Source of the DNA: Qipengyuania gaetbuli | GTDB taxonomy: Bacteria; Pseudomonadota; Alphaproteobacteria; Sphingomonadales; Sphingomonadaceae | Assembly: GCF_020171365.1 (NCBI RefSeq) | Contig: NZ_JAIUZO010000002.1 | Location: forward strand, 682,001-746,000 | Length of the DNA stretch: 64,000 nt | Direction of reading: 5' to 3' | Part shown: one piece after another, positions 1 to 10,438 of the stretch | Layout: the number at the start of each line of letters is the position of its first letter | How positions within the stretch are numbered: the stretch's first letter is position 1 | Notes under the pieces: generated by a model | Database searches by the model: none | What the model saw: the letters and a program-made list of their open reading frames with translations, nothing else | What the model was told of the DNA's origin: nothing | Program-made: the position numbers and the translations under genes

Positions 1-1152
<1,152 letters not shown>

Positions 1153-1198
1153 ATCCTGCTCTGTCCCGCTGTTTCTCCCGTTTTACGGGGATTCGCCG

Positions 1199-1226
1199 AC
1201 ATTAGGCCGGTGCGGGATTGGGTCAA
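1199..1226 (-). promoter_or_regulatory. Candidate sigma-70-type promoter of clpX
   Basis: Read on the minus strand there is TTGACC, a 16-base spacer and TAATGT, about 50 bases upstream of the clpX start. It would allow clpX to be transcribed separately from clpP. Assigned by eye from the consensus only. Confidence 0.4.
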
Positions 1227-1346
1227 TATCATAGGTAAGGTCATCCCCTTGCCACAAGCTGAAGCGGCAAGGTTGCCCAATTCCTACGACGATTTCGCAA
1301 CAGTCCGGTTGCGGGACGGTCAAAACCGCCCCGCCACGGCGCTGTC

Positions 1347-2060
1347 TTACTCGGGCGCGCCGCCCGAGCCCTTGTCTTCGTCCTTGGTCGGCTCCTCGCC
1401 ACCTTCGGTTTCCGGACGGGCTTCGAAAACCTTGTCCACGATGCCGAACTTCATCGCTTCGTCGGCTTCGAGGAAGGTGTCGCGGTCCATCGCCTTCTCG
1501 ATCGCGGTGAGGCTCTGGCCGGTATACTTCACATAGAGGTCGTTCATGCGCTTGCGGATGCGCAGGATTTCGCGAGCCTGGATCTCGATGTCCGACGCCA
1601 TGCCGCGTGCACCGCCAGACGGCTGGTGGACCATGATACGGGCATTGGGCAGTGCGATACGCATGCCGGGTTCGCCAGCGGCCAGCAGGAAGCTGCCCAT
1701 CGAGGCAGCCTGGCCGATGCAGACGGTCGAAACGCGCGGCTTGATGTACTGCATGGTGTCGTGGATCGCCATGCCGGCCGTCACCACGCCACCGGGCGAA
1801 TTGATGTACATGCTGATCGGCTTGGAAGGGTTCTCGCTCTCGAGGAAGAGCAGCTGTGCCACGATCAGCGACGCCATGTTGTCTTCCACCTGGCCGGTTA
1901 CGAAGACGATGCGTTCGCGCAGCAGGCGGCTGAAGATGTCGAAGGCCCGTTCGCCCCGGCTCGACTGCTCGACCACCGTGGGCACCAGCGCCCCGGTTAC
2001 GGGGTCGTGGGTGAACTGGCCCTGGGTGCCGTGTGCATCGTTGCCGAACAGGTTGATCAT
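1347..2060 (-). CDS. clpP: ClpP, proteolytic subunit of ATP-dependent Clp protease
   Basis: Serine peptidase of 237 residues that forms the double-ring chamber used by ClpX and ClpA for regulated proteolysis. The triad is visible: Ser120 in GQAASMGS, His145 in MVHQP and Asp194 in MDRDTF, with the usual spacings of 25 and 49 residues. The first 30 or so residues look like the usual processed leader. The C-terminal 25 residues form an acidic, Gly/Pro/Glu-rich tail that is longer than in E. coli ClpP. It stands upstream of clpX on the same strand. Its upstream region carries a heat-shock-like motif. Confidence 0.97.
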   Translation of the reverse strand: MINLFGNDAHGTQGQFTHDPVTGALVPTVVEQSSRGERAFDIFSRLLRERIVFVTGQVEDNMASLIVAQLLFLESENPSKPISMYINSPGGVVTAGMAIHDTMQYIKPRVSTVCIGQAASMGSFLLAAGEPGMRIALPNARIMVHQPSGGARGMASDIEIQAREILRIRKRMNDLYVKYTGQSLTAIEKAMDRDTFLEADEAMKFGIVDKVFEARPETEGGEEPTKDEDKGSGGAPE

Positions 2061-2096
2061 GTAGGTCCTCGTCTGGATTGGTTCGGGCCTATGTCG

Positions 2097-2119
2097 CGAT
2101 AGCTGGCAGGATGTTCAAG
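2097..2119 (-). promoter_or_regulatory. Possible heat-shock (RpoH-like) promoter of clpP
   Basis: On the minus strand CTTGAAC is followed by CTATCG about 11 bases later, some 37 bases before the clpP start. CTTGAA is the -35 element of sigma-32-type promoters, and clpP is a known heat-shock gene. The spacing is shorter than usual, so this is tentative. Confidence 0.25.
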
Positions 2120-2253
2120 GCCTTTAACCACCCCGCCAGCCCGCACCTGTGGGTTCCATGTCGTTCGTCGGGCGACAAAGCGCTTCGTCGGCATCGATCC
2201 CGTCTTTGTCGAAGGTCGATTCAAGCATTCGGCTACGATTGTAAACGACAGCC

Positions 2254-4368
2254 ATGGTGAGAACGACAAAACACCCATTTCGCAGGATTTTAGCGCTCAC
2301 GACGAGCGCAGTTGCGGCATTGATCGCAAGCCCTGCCCTTGCGCGGGACACCGCACATGCCAATGCCGTGCCGCCCGGCGAACCTGCCCCTGCCGCCACC
2401 GGCGCGCGGGTGTTCGAACCGTCCTATTTCGCCCAGTTCGCGCCGCGCAACGCGCTCGACATGGTCAGCCGCATCCCGGGCTTCACCATTTCGGGCGGCA
2501 ACGACAACGGCCAGCGCGGTCTCGGCCAGGCGAACCAGAACGTGCTGGTCAACGGCCAGCGGTTTTCCAGCAAGTCCGACAGCCTGCGCGACCAGTTGGC
2601 GCGCATTTCCGCCGACGATGTCGTGCGGATCGAGCTGGTCGACGGCAACATGCTCGAAATACCCGGCCTCACCGGCCTCGTCGCCAACGTGATTTACGAG
2701 AATACGGGCGCATCGGGGCAATTCCGCTGGAACACCGGCTTTCGTGCGCACAATACCGAGGCGCAGCTCTATGGCGGCGAAATCTCGCTTTCGGGCACCA
2801 GCGGCAAGCTCGACTTCACCGTCGCCCTGTCGAACGACAACAACCGCTTCGGCGCGGATGGTCCGACATGGATCTACGGCCCCGACGGCGCGCTGCTGGA
2901 AGAACAGAGCACGAAGTTTTCCGGCGGGTTCGACAATCCAAAGCTCGCCACGAACTTCACCTATCGCTTCAGCGAGGACACCATCGCCAATCTCAACCTG
3001 AGTTACGGCGAGGACTTCTTCTTCCGCAACGAGCCGGAAATCGGCACGCCGGTCAGCGGCCCCATGCGCTTTCGCGGCGTGGTGGTGCGCGAGAACGGCC
3101 CCGAATACGAAATCGGCGGCGACATCGAATTCCCGCTCGGCCCGGGCAAGCTCAAGCTGATCGGGCTGGAACGGTACGAACGCGACAATTTCTCGAGCGA
3201 AGTGGTCGACAGCTTCGACGACGGCTCGCTTCCCACCGGCTCCCGCTACGAGCAGATCAATGGCATCGGCGAACGTATCGGCAGGTTCGAATACGGCTGG
3301 TCGATGCTGGGCGCTGACTGGCAATTGTCGGGCGAGGCGGCGTTCAACCGGCTCGAGCGGGCAGCCTCGCTGTTCACGCTGGCGCCGGACGGCCGGTTCG
3401 AGCCGGTGCCCTTCCCCTTCGGCAACGGCGGGGTTAGCGAGGACCGCTATGAAGGTGCCTTGAGCTTCTCCAAGGCGATCACGCCCAAGCTATCGGTGCA
3501 GGCGATCGCCTCTGGCGAATTCTCGACCATCGAACAGACCGGTGTTGCTGCCAATTCGCGCAGTTTCCGGCGGCCCAAGGGCTCGCTCGCCTTCACGTGG
3601 AAGCCGGAAGACGATTTCGACGTCTCGCTGACCGCGGCGCGGCGGGTCAGCCAGCTTTCCTTCGGCGACTTCCTTGCCAGCGTATCGCTCAACGAGGACA
3701 ACGAGAACGGCGGCAACAACGAGCTTGTCCCCTACCAGAGCTGGGACCTCGAACTGGAGGTCAACAAGGGACTGGGCGCATGGGGATCGCTCAAATTCCA
3801 GGCACGCCAGGCCTGGTTCGAGGATTTCATCGACTGGTTCCCGCTGCCCGACGGGCGCGAGGCACGTGGCAATATCGGCGATGCCGACCGCCTGCATCTT
3901 GCCCTTTCCGGCACGATCAAGTTCGATCCCGTAGGCCTCGAAGGCGCCCGCTTCGATTTCGAGGCGGTGAAGCGCTGGATGAGCGTGACCGACCCGTTCA
4001 CCGGAGAAGACCGGCCCTTCTCCTACGATCTGATCGACAGCTTCTCGGGCGACTTCCGCCACGATATCCCGAAATCCGACTGGGCCTATGGTGCAGGCAT
4101 CTTCACGAACAGCCAGGCGCCATATTCGCGGCGCTACGAGATCGGACGCAACTGGGAAGGGCCGACCTTCGCCAACGTGTTCATCGAGCACAAGGACGTG
4201 ATGGGCCTGACCGTGCGCGCACTGGTCGGCAACGTACTCGGGGCTCGCAACAATTTCGAGCGCACAGTTTTCGACGGATCGCGACCCGATGGCGACGTCC
4301 TGTTCCGCGAAGTGACCGACCGGCGCATCGGCCCGATCTTCCGCTTCACGGTCAGCGGCGACTTCTAA
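2254..4368 (+). CDS. TonB-dependent outer-membrane receptor
   Basis: 704 residues. The N-terminus (RRILALTTSAVAALIASPALA) is a signal peptide cleaved near residue 31. A plug domain follows at about 50-160, with the typical run DMVSRIPGFTISGG and NVLVNGQR. The rest is a beta-barrel with alternating hydrophobic and aromatic residues, ending in ...RFTVSGDF with a terminal Phe as outer-membrane proteins require. No clear TonB box was found. The ligand is unknown; no siderophore or TetR gene is adjacent. The next genes on the strand are a secreted amidase and an antiporter, so import linked to an amide or peptide substrate is possible but only inferred. The block lies between clpP and tig on the opposite strand. 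Confidence 0.88.
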   Translation: MVRTTKHPFRRILALTTSAVAALIASPALARDTAHANAVPPGEPAPAATGARVFEPSYFAQFAPRNALDMVSRIPGFTISGGNDNGQRGLGQANQNVLVNGQRFSSKSDSLRDQLARISADDVVRIELVDGNMLEIPGLTGLVANVIYENTGASGQFRWNTGFRAHNTEAQLYGGEISLSGTSGKLDFTVALSNDNNRFGADGPTWIYGPDGALLEEQSTKFSGGFDNPKLATNFTYRFSEDTIANLNLSYGEDFFFRNEPEIGTPVSGPMRFRGVVVRENGPEYEIGGDIEFPLGPGKLKLIGLERYERDNFSSEVVDSFDDGSLPTGSRYEQINGIGERIGRFEYGWSMLGADWQLSGEAAFNRLERAASLFTLAPDGRFEPVPFPFGNGGVSEDRYEGALSFSKAITPKLSVQAIASGEFSTIEQTGVAANSRSFRRPKGSLAFTWKPEDDFDVSLTAARRVSQLSFGDFLASVSLNEDNENGGNNELVPYQSWDLELEVNKGLGAWGSLKFQARQAWFEDFIDWFPLPDGREARGNIGDADRLHLALSGTIKFDPVGLEGARFDFEAVKRWMSVTDPFTGEDRPFSYDLIDSFSGDFRHDIPKSDWAYGAGIFTNSQAPYSRRYEIGRNWEGPTFANVFIEHKDVMGLTVRALVGNVLGARNNFERTVFDGSRPDGDVLFREVTDRRIGPIFRFTVSGDF

Positions 4369-4408
4369 GCGCGTTTGCAAAGCGGCGGCCCTGTGGCAGG
4401 AAGGCGGC

Positions 4409-5950
4409 ATGACGCCTCGCCTGCTCAGCGCCGCCGCGCTTCTCGCCGCCGCCTCCCCGCTTGCCGCACAGGAGGTTGCCACCCCGCCCGTCGCCGAACG
4501 CTCCGCGACCGATGGAGAAAGGCTTTCGCCCGGCGATACCGCCGCCCGCTATGCCGAGCGGATCGCGGCAATCGACGACGCTGGGCCAACGATCAATTCG
4601 GTCATCGTCTACGACACCAACCCGCGCGAAGGGGCAAATGCGATCAACGGCGCCAGCCTGCTGGCGGGCCGCACCGTGCTGGTGAAGGACAATATCGAGA
4701 CAAGCGAATGGCCGACCACGGCAGGCAGCCTCGCGCTGATCGGCAACAAGACCGGGCGCGATGCGCCCCTGATTGCCAACCTGCGCCGAAACGGCGGGTT
4801 CGTCCTCGGCAAGACCAACCTCTCCGAATGGGCCAATATCCGCGACAATGATTCCACCAGCGGTTGGAGCGCGGTGGGCGGACTGACCCGTAACCCCCAC
4901 GCCATCGACCGCAACGCCTGCGGCTCGTCCTCGGGCAGCGGCGCGGCAGTGGCAGCGGGGCTTGCCTGGGCCGCCATCGGGACCGAGACCAACGGGTCGA
5001 TCACCTGCCCGGCAAGCATCAACGGTATCGTCGGTTTCAAGCCCAGCGTTGGGCTCGTCAGCCGCACCCATGTCGTACCGATTTCGAGCACGCAGGACAC
5101 CGCAGGACCGATGACGCAGACCGTCGCAGACGCGGCGCTGCTGCTGAGCGCGATTGCCGGCGAAGACAGCGCGGATGCGGCCACCATCGGCGTGCCGCGC
5201 CAGGCGGACTATTGGTCGGGCCTCGGCGATTTCAGCCTGCAAGGCGTGCGGATCGGCGTAATGCGCAAGCAGGTCGGCAATCGCGACGATCTGAAGGATG
5301 TCTTCGAGACGGCGCTCGGAGATCTCGAAAAAGCAGGAGCGATCATCGTCGACATCGAGTTCGATCCGAACACCGAAATGTACGGCGACAGCTTCACCGT
5401 GCTGATGTTCGAACTGCGCGAGGAAATGGGCAAATACCTCGCCAGCCTGCCGGGCGAGAACCTTCCTCGCAGCCTTGCCGAGCTCATCGCCTTCAACACC
5501 TTCAATGCGGGCGAGGAAATGCGCTGGTTCGGGCAGGACCTGTTCGAGCTTGCGGTAACCACCACCGACCGCGCCGCCTATGAAAAGGCGCGCGAGAACG
5601 CTGTGCGCATCGCGGGCGTCGAGACGCTCGACAAGCTGATGGCGGACAATGACGTGGCCTTCCTGGTCGCCCCCACCCGCGGCCCCACATGGACGACCGA
5701 TCTCGTCAACGGGGACAATTTCAACGGCAGCATCGGCTTCGGCTCGCCTGCAGCCATTGCCGGCTATCCGCACCTGACCGTGCCGATGGGCCAGATCGAG
5801 GCGCTGCCGGTCGGCATCAGCTTCTTCGGCGGCAAGTGGCGCGATTTCGAAGTCCTGCAACTGGGCGCGGCCTACGAGCGCGTTCGCAGCGCCGAACTGG
5901 CAACGCCTTCGCTACAGCGGTGGAGCCCTCCGGCCGAAGCGGACAAGTAA
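4409..5950 (+). CDS. Secreted amidase (amidase-signature family)
   Basis: 513-residue Ser-cisSer-Lys amidase that hydrolyses a carboxamide, exported by an N-terminal signal peptide (RLLSAAALLAAASPLAAQ, cleavage near residue 20). The signature region is intact: Lys93 in LVKDN, cis-Ser173 in CGSSSGSG and nucleophile Ser197 in GTETNGS. The 24-residue step between the two serines is the same as in well-studied members such as FAAH. The export signal separates it from GatA, which is cytoplasmic. It lies 40 bases after the TonB receptor and 6 bases before the antiporter, so the three are probably one transcript. The substrate is unknown. Confidence 0.9.
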   Translation: MTPRLLSAAALLAAASPLAAQEVATPPVAERSATDGERLSPGDTAARYAERIAAIDDAGPTINSVIVYDTNPREGANAINGASLLAGRTVLVKDNIETSEWPTTAGSLALIGNKTGRDAPLIANLRRNGGFVLGKTNLSEWANIRDNDSTSGWSAVGGLTRNPHAIDRNACGSSSGSGAAVAAGLAWAAIGTETNGSITCPASINGIVGFKPSVGLVSRTHVVPISSTQDTAGPMTQTVADAALLLSAIAGEDSADAATIGVPRQADYWSGLGDFSLQGVRIGVMRKQVGNRDDLKDVFETALGDLEKAGAIIVDIEFDPNTEMYGDSFTVLMFELREEMGKYLASLPGENLPRSLAELIAFNTFNAGEEMRWFGQDLFELAVTTTDRAAYEKARENAVRIAGVETLDKLMADNDVAFLVAPTRGPTWTTDLVNGDNFNGSIGFGSPAAIAGYPHLTVPMGQIEALPVGISFFGGKWRDFEVLQLGAAYERVRSAELATPSLQRWSPPAEADK

Positions 5951-5956
5951 GCGCGG

Positions 5957-7324
5957 ATGGAATTCGATCCGCGCATCTTCCTGTTCGTCCTGTTCGGTCT
6001 CGGGCTGACCCTCGCGGTCACGCTGGAGAAATGGCTGGCCAGGTTCTGGCTGTCGCTTCCCATCGTCTATGTGGCGGCGGGTTATCTCGTCTTCTCGCTC
6101 CCGATCGGATTGCCGCACGTCAACCCGACCGTCGACGGCTTCGATGCGGTAGCCCTCGAATATGTGACAGAGTTCATCGTCATCGCCTCGCTGATGGCGG
6201 CGGGCATTGCGATCGACCGCCCGGTCAGCTGGAAGAACTGGGGCCAGATCTGGCCCTTGCTGCTGGTCGCCATGCCGGTGACGATCGCAGCGGTGGCTTG
6301 GCTCGGCTGGTGGGCTTTGGGCCTTGCGCCAGCCTCTGCCTTGCTGCTGGGGGCGGCGATGGCACCGACCGACCCGGTGCTGGCCCGCAGCGTCCAGGTA
6401 GGTCCGCCGGGCGAGAACAAGCGGCACGACGTACGCTTCTCGCTCACCGTCGAAGCGGGCCTCAACGACGGCCTCGCCTTTCCTTTCACCTACCTTGCGA
6501 TTGCCGCAGTGGGCATGAGTTCGGTCGGCGCCTGGACGCTGGAATGGGCCGCGCTCGACCTCGTCTGGCGGATCGTCGCGGGCGTCGCGATGGGCTGGGC
6601 CGTGGGCCGCGCGGGCGCCTGGTACGTGTTCGAGCGCGAAGCCGACGCGCCTATCGAAGAACTGGAGAACGAGGAGGACGGCGGCGTCGACCAGCCGACC
6701 TATTCGACCAGCGAAGGGCTGATCGTGCTCGGCACGCTGCTGCTTGCCTATGGGCTTGCGGAGATGGTCGAAGGCTATGGCTTCATCGCCGTCTTTGTCG
6801 GGGCAGTCACGGCACGGCAGCGCGAGAACCGCAGCCGCTATCACAAGCTGAGCCACCACTTCATCGACCAGATCGAGCAGATCGTGCTGGTCGCGGTGCT
6901 CTTCGGTTTCGGTGCCATGCTGGCAAGCGGGGTGCTGGACGCGCTGACCTGGCCGGCTGCTCTCGTCGGGCTGGCGCTGATCTTCGTCATCCGCCCGGTT
7001 GCGGGACTGATGGCAGAGGCGAATTGCGACCTGCCGCTGGTCGGCAAGATGACCGTCGCTTTCCTGGGTGTGCGCGGGATGGGGTCGATCTACTACCTCG
7101 CCTACGGGCAGAACCACGCCGATTTCGAAGGGCTGGACCTGCTCTGGGCGCTGGCGAGCTTCATCATCCTCACCTCGATCGTCGTGCACGGCATCCTTGC
7201 AGGGCCGCTGATCCGCCATGCGGAGCGCCGGAATGCCCATATCCATGACGGGCAGGAAGACACGATAGATCGCCTCACGCCCGAAAGCAGGAGCTTGAGG
7301 GTCCAGCCCGACCCCAAGCTCTAG
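5957..7324 (+). CDS. Cation:proton antiporter, CPA1/NhaP-like
   Basis: 455-residue inner-membrane protein with about 12 hydrophobic segments. The core motif APTDPVLA (about residue 135) and a later [12 protein letters not shown] segment are typical of the CPA1 family that exchanges Na+ or K+ for H+. A charged cytoplasmic loop (about residues 225-250, rich in Glu and Asp) divides the protein. It starts 6 bases after the amidase stop and is probably co-transcribed with it. The exact cation cannot be told from sequence. A hairpin terminator shared with convergent tig follows. Confidence 0.9.
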   Translation: MEFDPRIFLFVLFGLGLTLAVTLEKWLARFWLSLPIVYVAAGYLVFSLPIGLPHVNPTVDGFDAVALEYVTEFIVIASLMAAGIAIDRPVSWKNWGQIWPLLLVAMPVTIAAVAWLGWWALGLAPASALLLGAAMAPTDPVLARSVQVGPPGENKRHDVRFSLTVEAGLNDGLAFPFTYLAIAAVGMSSVGAWTLEWAALDLVWRIVAGVAMGWAVGRAGAWYVFEREADAPIEELENEEDGGVDQPTYSTSEGLIVLGTLLLAYGLAEMVEGYGFIAVFVGAVTARQRENRSRYHKLSHHFIDQIEQIVLVAVLFGFGAMLASGVLDALTWPAALVGLALIFVIRPVAGLMAEANCDLPLVGKMTVAFLGVRGMGSIYYLAYGQNHADFEGLDLLWALASFIILTSIVVHGILAGPLIRHAERRNAHIHDGQEDTIDRLTPESRSLRVQPDPKL

Positions 7325-7341
7325 CGCTGCAGGCAAGCAAA

Positions 7342-7369
7342 AGGGCGGCCGGATCGCTCCGACCGCCCT
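7342..7369 (-). terminator. Bidirectional intrinsic terminator between antiporter and tig
   Basis: A hairpin AGGGCGG...CCGCCCT with an inner CGGA/TCCG stem around a TCGC loop. On the minus strand it is followed by TTTTGC, as expected for the end of tig. On the plus strand a CTTTTT run lies 6 bases further on, so it may also end the antiporter transcript. Confidence 0.7.
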
Positions 7370-7390
7370 CGAATGCTTTTTGAAGAAGGA

Positions 7391-8950
7391 TTACTTCTTG
7401 GCGGCAGGCTTCTTGGCAGGAGCCTTCTTGGCAGCGGGCTTCTTGGCCGCGGCCTTCTTGGCGGGAGCCTTCTTCTCGCCTTCGTCCTTCTTGGCAGCTG
7501 CCTTTTTCGCCGGAGCCTTCTTGGCCGGCTTGTCGTCGGCCTTCTTGTCTTCGGCCTTCTTGGCAGGAGCCTTCTTCTTGGCCGGAGCCTTCTTCTTGGC
7601 AGGCTTGGCCGCTTCGGCGGTTTCTTCCGCTTCGATGGCAGCTTCCAGTTCCTCGCGCGTCACTTCGCGGTCGGTGATTTCGGCCTTGTCGAACAGGAAG
7701 TCGACGACCTTGTCTTCGTAAAGCGGGGCGCGCAGCTGGGCGGCGGCCATCGGCTCCGACTGGACGTACTGGATGAAGCGTTCACGGTCTTCGGCGCGGT
7801 ACTGCTGGGCCGCCTGCTGGATGAGCATGCTCATTTCCTGCGAGGTGACCTGCACGTTGTTGGCCTGGCCGATTTCCGACAGCAGCAGGCCGAGGCGCAC
7901 GCGGCGCTCGGCGATAGAGCGGTAGTCGTCCTTCTCGGCTTCGATTTCCTTCAGCATGGCTTCCGGATCGTCCGAACGGGCGGCTTCCTGCTGAAGCTGG
8001 GTCCAGATCTGGTCGAACTCGGCATCCACCATGCCCTGCGGCACGGCGAAGTCGTGACCGGCAGCCAGCTGGTCGAGCAGCGAGCGCTTCATCTGGGTGC
8101 GGGTAAGGCCGGCAGTTTCCTGCTCGAGCTGGCCGCGCATCAGTTCCTTGAGCTTGTCGAGACCGTCGAGGCCGAAGTTCTTGGCGAAGGCATCGTCGAT
8201 TTCCGTCTCGCCCTCGACCTTGACCGCCTGCACGGTCACGTCGAATTCGGCTTCCTTGCCGGCAAGGTGCGCGGCTTGGTAATCTTCGGGGAAAGTGACC
8301 GTGATGGTCTTCTTGTCGCCCGTCTTCACGCCGGTCAGCTGGTCTTCGAAGCCAGGGATGAACATGCCCGAGCCAAGCACCAGCGGGGTGTTCTCGGCCT
8401 TGCCGCCTTCGAATTCGACGCCGTCGACACGGCCCACGAAGTCGATGATCAGCTGGTCGCCATCGGCAGCCTTCTTCGACTTGGCAGCGTCCTTGTAGCT
8501 CTTGTTGTTGGCGGCGAGCATCTTGATCGCGTCCATGACCTGCTCGTCGCTGACGGGGACCGTCAGGCGTTCGATGGCAAGACCGTCGACCGAGGGAGCC
8601 TCGATCTGGGGGAGCACTTCGAGCTCGACCGTGACCTTGGCGTCCTTGCCGTCGGCATAGTCGGCGCCGAGTTCGACCTTGGGCTGCATCGCGGGACGCA
8701 GTTCATTGTCGGCCATGACCTTGTCGACCGATTCGCGGATCATGTCGTTCACGGCCTGCGCGTGCAGCTGTTCGCCATGCATCTTGCGGACGAGATTCGC
8801 CGGGACCTTGCCGGGGCGGAAGCCGGGCATCTTCACCTGCGGGGCGATCTTCTTGATCTCGCTATCGATCCGGCCGTCGATTTCCTTGGCCGAAATGGTG
8901 ATCGAATAGGCGCGCTTCAGGCCGTCATTGGCGGTTTCTTTGATCTGCAT
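7391..8950 (-). CDS. tig: Trigger factor (ribosome-bound chaperone, FKBP-type PPIase) with Lys/Ala-rich tail
   Basis: 519 residues, about 85 longer than E. coli trigger factor. It meets nascent chains at the ribosome exit. Seen: an N-terminal ribosome-binding domain with the GFRPGKVP signature (residues 44-51), a central FKBP-like domain with [10 protein letters not shown] and [13 protein letters not shown], and the helical C-terminal chaperone domain to about residue 440. The last 75 residues are nearly all Lys, Ala and Pro in repeated AKKAPAKK units, like histone H1. The start ATG ([10 protein letters not shown]) sits just inside the tRNA-Leu gene on the same strand. A terminator follows. 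Confidence 0.97.
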   Translation of the reverse strand: MQIKETANDGLKRAYSITISAKEIDGRIDSEIKKIAPQVKMPGFRPGKVPANLVRKMHGEQLHAQAVNDMIRESVDKVMADNELRPAMQPKVELGADYADGKDAKVTVELEVLPQIEAPSVDGLAIERLTVPVSDEQVMDAIKMLAANNKSYKDAAKSKKAADGDQLIIDFVGRVDGVEFEGGKAENTPLVLGSGMFIPGFEDQLTGVKTGDKKTITVTFPEDYQAAHLAGKEAEFDVTVQAVKVEGETEIDDAFAKNFGLDGLDKLKELMRGQLEQETAGLTRTQMKRSLLDQLAAGHDFAVPQGMVDAEFDQIWTQLQQEAARSDDPEAMLKEIEAEKDDYRSIAERRVRLGLLLSEIGQANNVQVTSQEMSMLIQQAAQQYRAEDRERFIQYVQSEPMAAAQLRAPLYEDKVVDFLFDKAEITDREVTREELEAAIEAEETAEAAKPAKKKAPAKKKAPAKKAEDKKADDKPAKKAPAKKAAAKKDEGEKKAPAKKAAAKKPAAKKAPAKKPAAKK

Positions 8951-9018
8951 GGGATGAAAACTCGTGACTTTCCAAGTGTCTAAATATGGCGCGAAGGCTA
9001 AACACGTCCGTGACGGAC

Positions 9019-9103
9019 TGGTGCGGGCGAAGGGACTCGAACCCCCACATCTTGCGATACTGGTACCTAAAACCAGCGCGTCTACCAGTTCCGCCACGCC
9101 CGC
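9019..9103 (-). tRNA. tRNA-Leu (anticodon UAG)
   Basis: 85 bases with the 3' CCA encoded. Acceptor stem GCGGGCG/CGCCCGC, anticodon stem CTGGT/ACCAG around loop TTTAGGT (anticodon TAG), a long variable arm as in class II tRNAs, and a T arm with GTTCGAGTC. It reads CUA (and other CUN) leucine codons. It lies directly upstream of tig. Confidence 0.97.
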
Positions 9104-9261
9104 TAACCCGAACGAAGCTGCACGTAGGCGACGGGCGCCACGCGTATAGGCGCGTGCCTCTAGTCGGGTCGGGCGAAAAGGGCAAGCGCGGCAGCGCGCC
9201 GGGAACGTCCTGTCCCCGCGAGACGTTTTCAAACTGCTGCCGACCGAGCAAAGGACGCACC

Positions 9262-9435
9262 ATGGCCACACAGCCCGACCCCGACCGGATCGACCCCTCC
9301 GCCCCGCCGGAGATGCCGCCCCCGCAGCAGCCGAACGAAAGCCCGATGGAAGAGCCGCCCGGCATCGAGCCGCTCCAGCCGGACTATGACGAACCCTCGC
9401 CCTCCCCGCTGGAGACCCCGCCCCCGCCGGATTGA
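9262..9435 (+). CDS. Small proline-rich hypothetical protein
   Basis: 57 residues beginning MATQPDPDRIDPSAPPEM, with an AAAGGA ribosome binding site 7-8 bases upstream. More than a third of the residues are Pro, with many Asp and Glu, so the chain should be disordered and acidic. No signal peptide or membrane segment. Not recognised as a named family. Coding potential rests on the start site and the clean frame, so it is only likely. Confidence 0.45.
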   Translation: MATQPDPDRIDPSAPPEMPPPQQPNESPMEEPPGIEPLQPDYDEPSPSPLETPPPPD

Positions 9436-9474
9436 CCTTGCGGGCAGGCGCAAGCGCGACTAGTGGCGCGACCC

Positions 9475-9759
9475 ATGAGCGACGACACCAAAGCAGACCT
9501 TCCGCCCGACCACCTTTCGGTGAACCCCAAGAGCGAGCATTTCGACGTCGAAGTGCTGAAGCGCGGCGTGGGAATCCGCTTCAAGGGCCGCGAGCGGACG
9601 GACATCGAGGAATATTCGATTTCCGAAGGCTGGGTGCGCGTTCAGGCCGGCAAGACGGTCGATCGCAAGGGCAATCCGCTGACGCTGAAGCTGAGCGGCC
9701 CGGTCGAAGCCTGGTACGAAGACCTGGGCGACAATCCGCCGGTCAACAAGGCCGGCTGA
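9475..9759 (+). CDS. DUF3297 family protein
   Basis: 94 residues. The body, with PPDHLSVNPKSEHFD, LKRGVGIRFKGRERT, EEYSISEGWVRVQAGKTVD and RKGNPLTLKL, is the hallmark of the DUF3297 family of small cytoplasmic proteins found in Proteobacteria. The function is unknown. The ATG at 9475 gives the normal family length; an in-frame GTG four codons upstream is the alternative. The stop lies directly against the stop of the convergent CHAP-domain gene. Confidence 0.85.
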   Translation: MSDDTKADLPPDHLSVNPKSEHFDVEVLKRGVGIRFKGRERTDIEEYSISEGWVRVQAGKTVDRKGNPLTLKLSGPVEAWYEDLGDNPPVNKAG

Positions 9760-10350
9760 TCACTCCGCGTAATCGGCGAAAGCCGACAGGAACTCGCGCG
9801 AGGTCTTCCTCGGCGCGGGAGTTCGCGCGATCTGCACGGATGCTGCAGGACGCGGGCTGCGGGCCTTGTCGGAATAGATGAACCCGGCCGTCGGCCAGCG
9901 CGTGGTTCCGAGGTCGCCGATCGGTGCATACCAGACCTGCACCTCGCTCCAGTCGTTGGCCGCCGAAACGTCCTGTGCCAGCACGTCCTTCTCGACCTGC
10001 CCGCGGCGTCCGTTGATGGGCGACCAGTTCGCATGGTCGAGCAGCACGCGGCGCGAATCGATCACGCGGCTGACGGTCGCGACATGGCCCAGTTCCATCG
10101 AACGGTGGGGCCTGAAGGCCAGTACTGCGCCGGGGCGCGGCGCGCTGCCGGTCACATAGCGGCCCTGCGCCTGGTCCCACCAGGTATGCGCATCGCCATA
10201 AAGCTCGATCCCCGAAACCTCGCGCGCATAGGGCGCACACTGGATGTAGGCGGTCAGTTCCTCGGACCCGTCGCTGGCATGGGCGGGTGCGCCCGACATG
10301 GCGGTCGCAGCGAAAAGACAGGCGGCGGTGGATGCGGCAAGCTTTCTCAT
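9760..10350 (-). CDS. Secreted CHAP-domain peptidase/amidase-like protein
   Basis: 196 residues with a signal peptide (KLAASTAACLFAATAMSGAPAHA). The mature part resembles a CHAP domain: the Cys of IQCAPYAREVSGIEL and the His of ELGHVATVSRV fit the usual Cys-His pair, and AHTWWDQA and NWSPINGRRG flank them. CHAP proteins usually cut peptidoglycan cross-bridges or stem peptides. An action in the periplasm is inferred. A start 21 bases upstream is possible but would place charged residues ahead of the signal sequence. It is divergent from der. Confidence 0.75.
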   Translation of the reverse strand: MRKLAASTAACLFAATAMSGAPAHASDGSEELTAYIQCAPYAREVSGIELYGDAHTWWDQAQGRYVTGSAPRPGAVLAFRPHRSMELGHVATVSRVIDSRRVLLDHANWSPINGRRGQVEKDVLAQDVSAANDWSEVQVWYAPIGDLGTTRWPTAGFIYSDKARSPRPAASVQIARTPAPRKTSREFLSAFADYAE

Positions 10351-10438
10351 GCCTCCGGCATAATCGGACATGGTTAAGACAGGCCTAAGCCGCGCGCACT
10401 TGCCAATTTGCCCGCAAGAGGCCACTTGCCGCGACAGA

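Noticed and set aside
1178..1193. CCCG...CGGG hairpin between clpP and clpX as a terminator
   Set aside because: Very short stem and no T tract on either strand; the clpX promoter-like sequence lies beside it.
2290..3324. Long open frames antisense to the TonB receptor, and similar ones antisense to most genes
   Set aside because: GC-rich DNA keeps such frames open by chance; they lack ribosome sites, family motifs and sensible composition.
7391..7600. Tandem repeat DNA as a CRISPR-like or satellite array
   Set aside because: The repeats are in-frame codons of the trigger factor tail and have no spacers.
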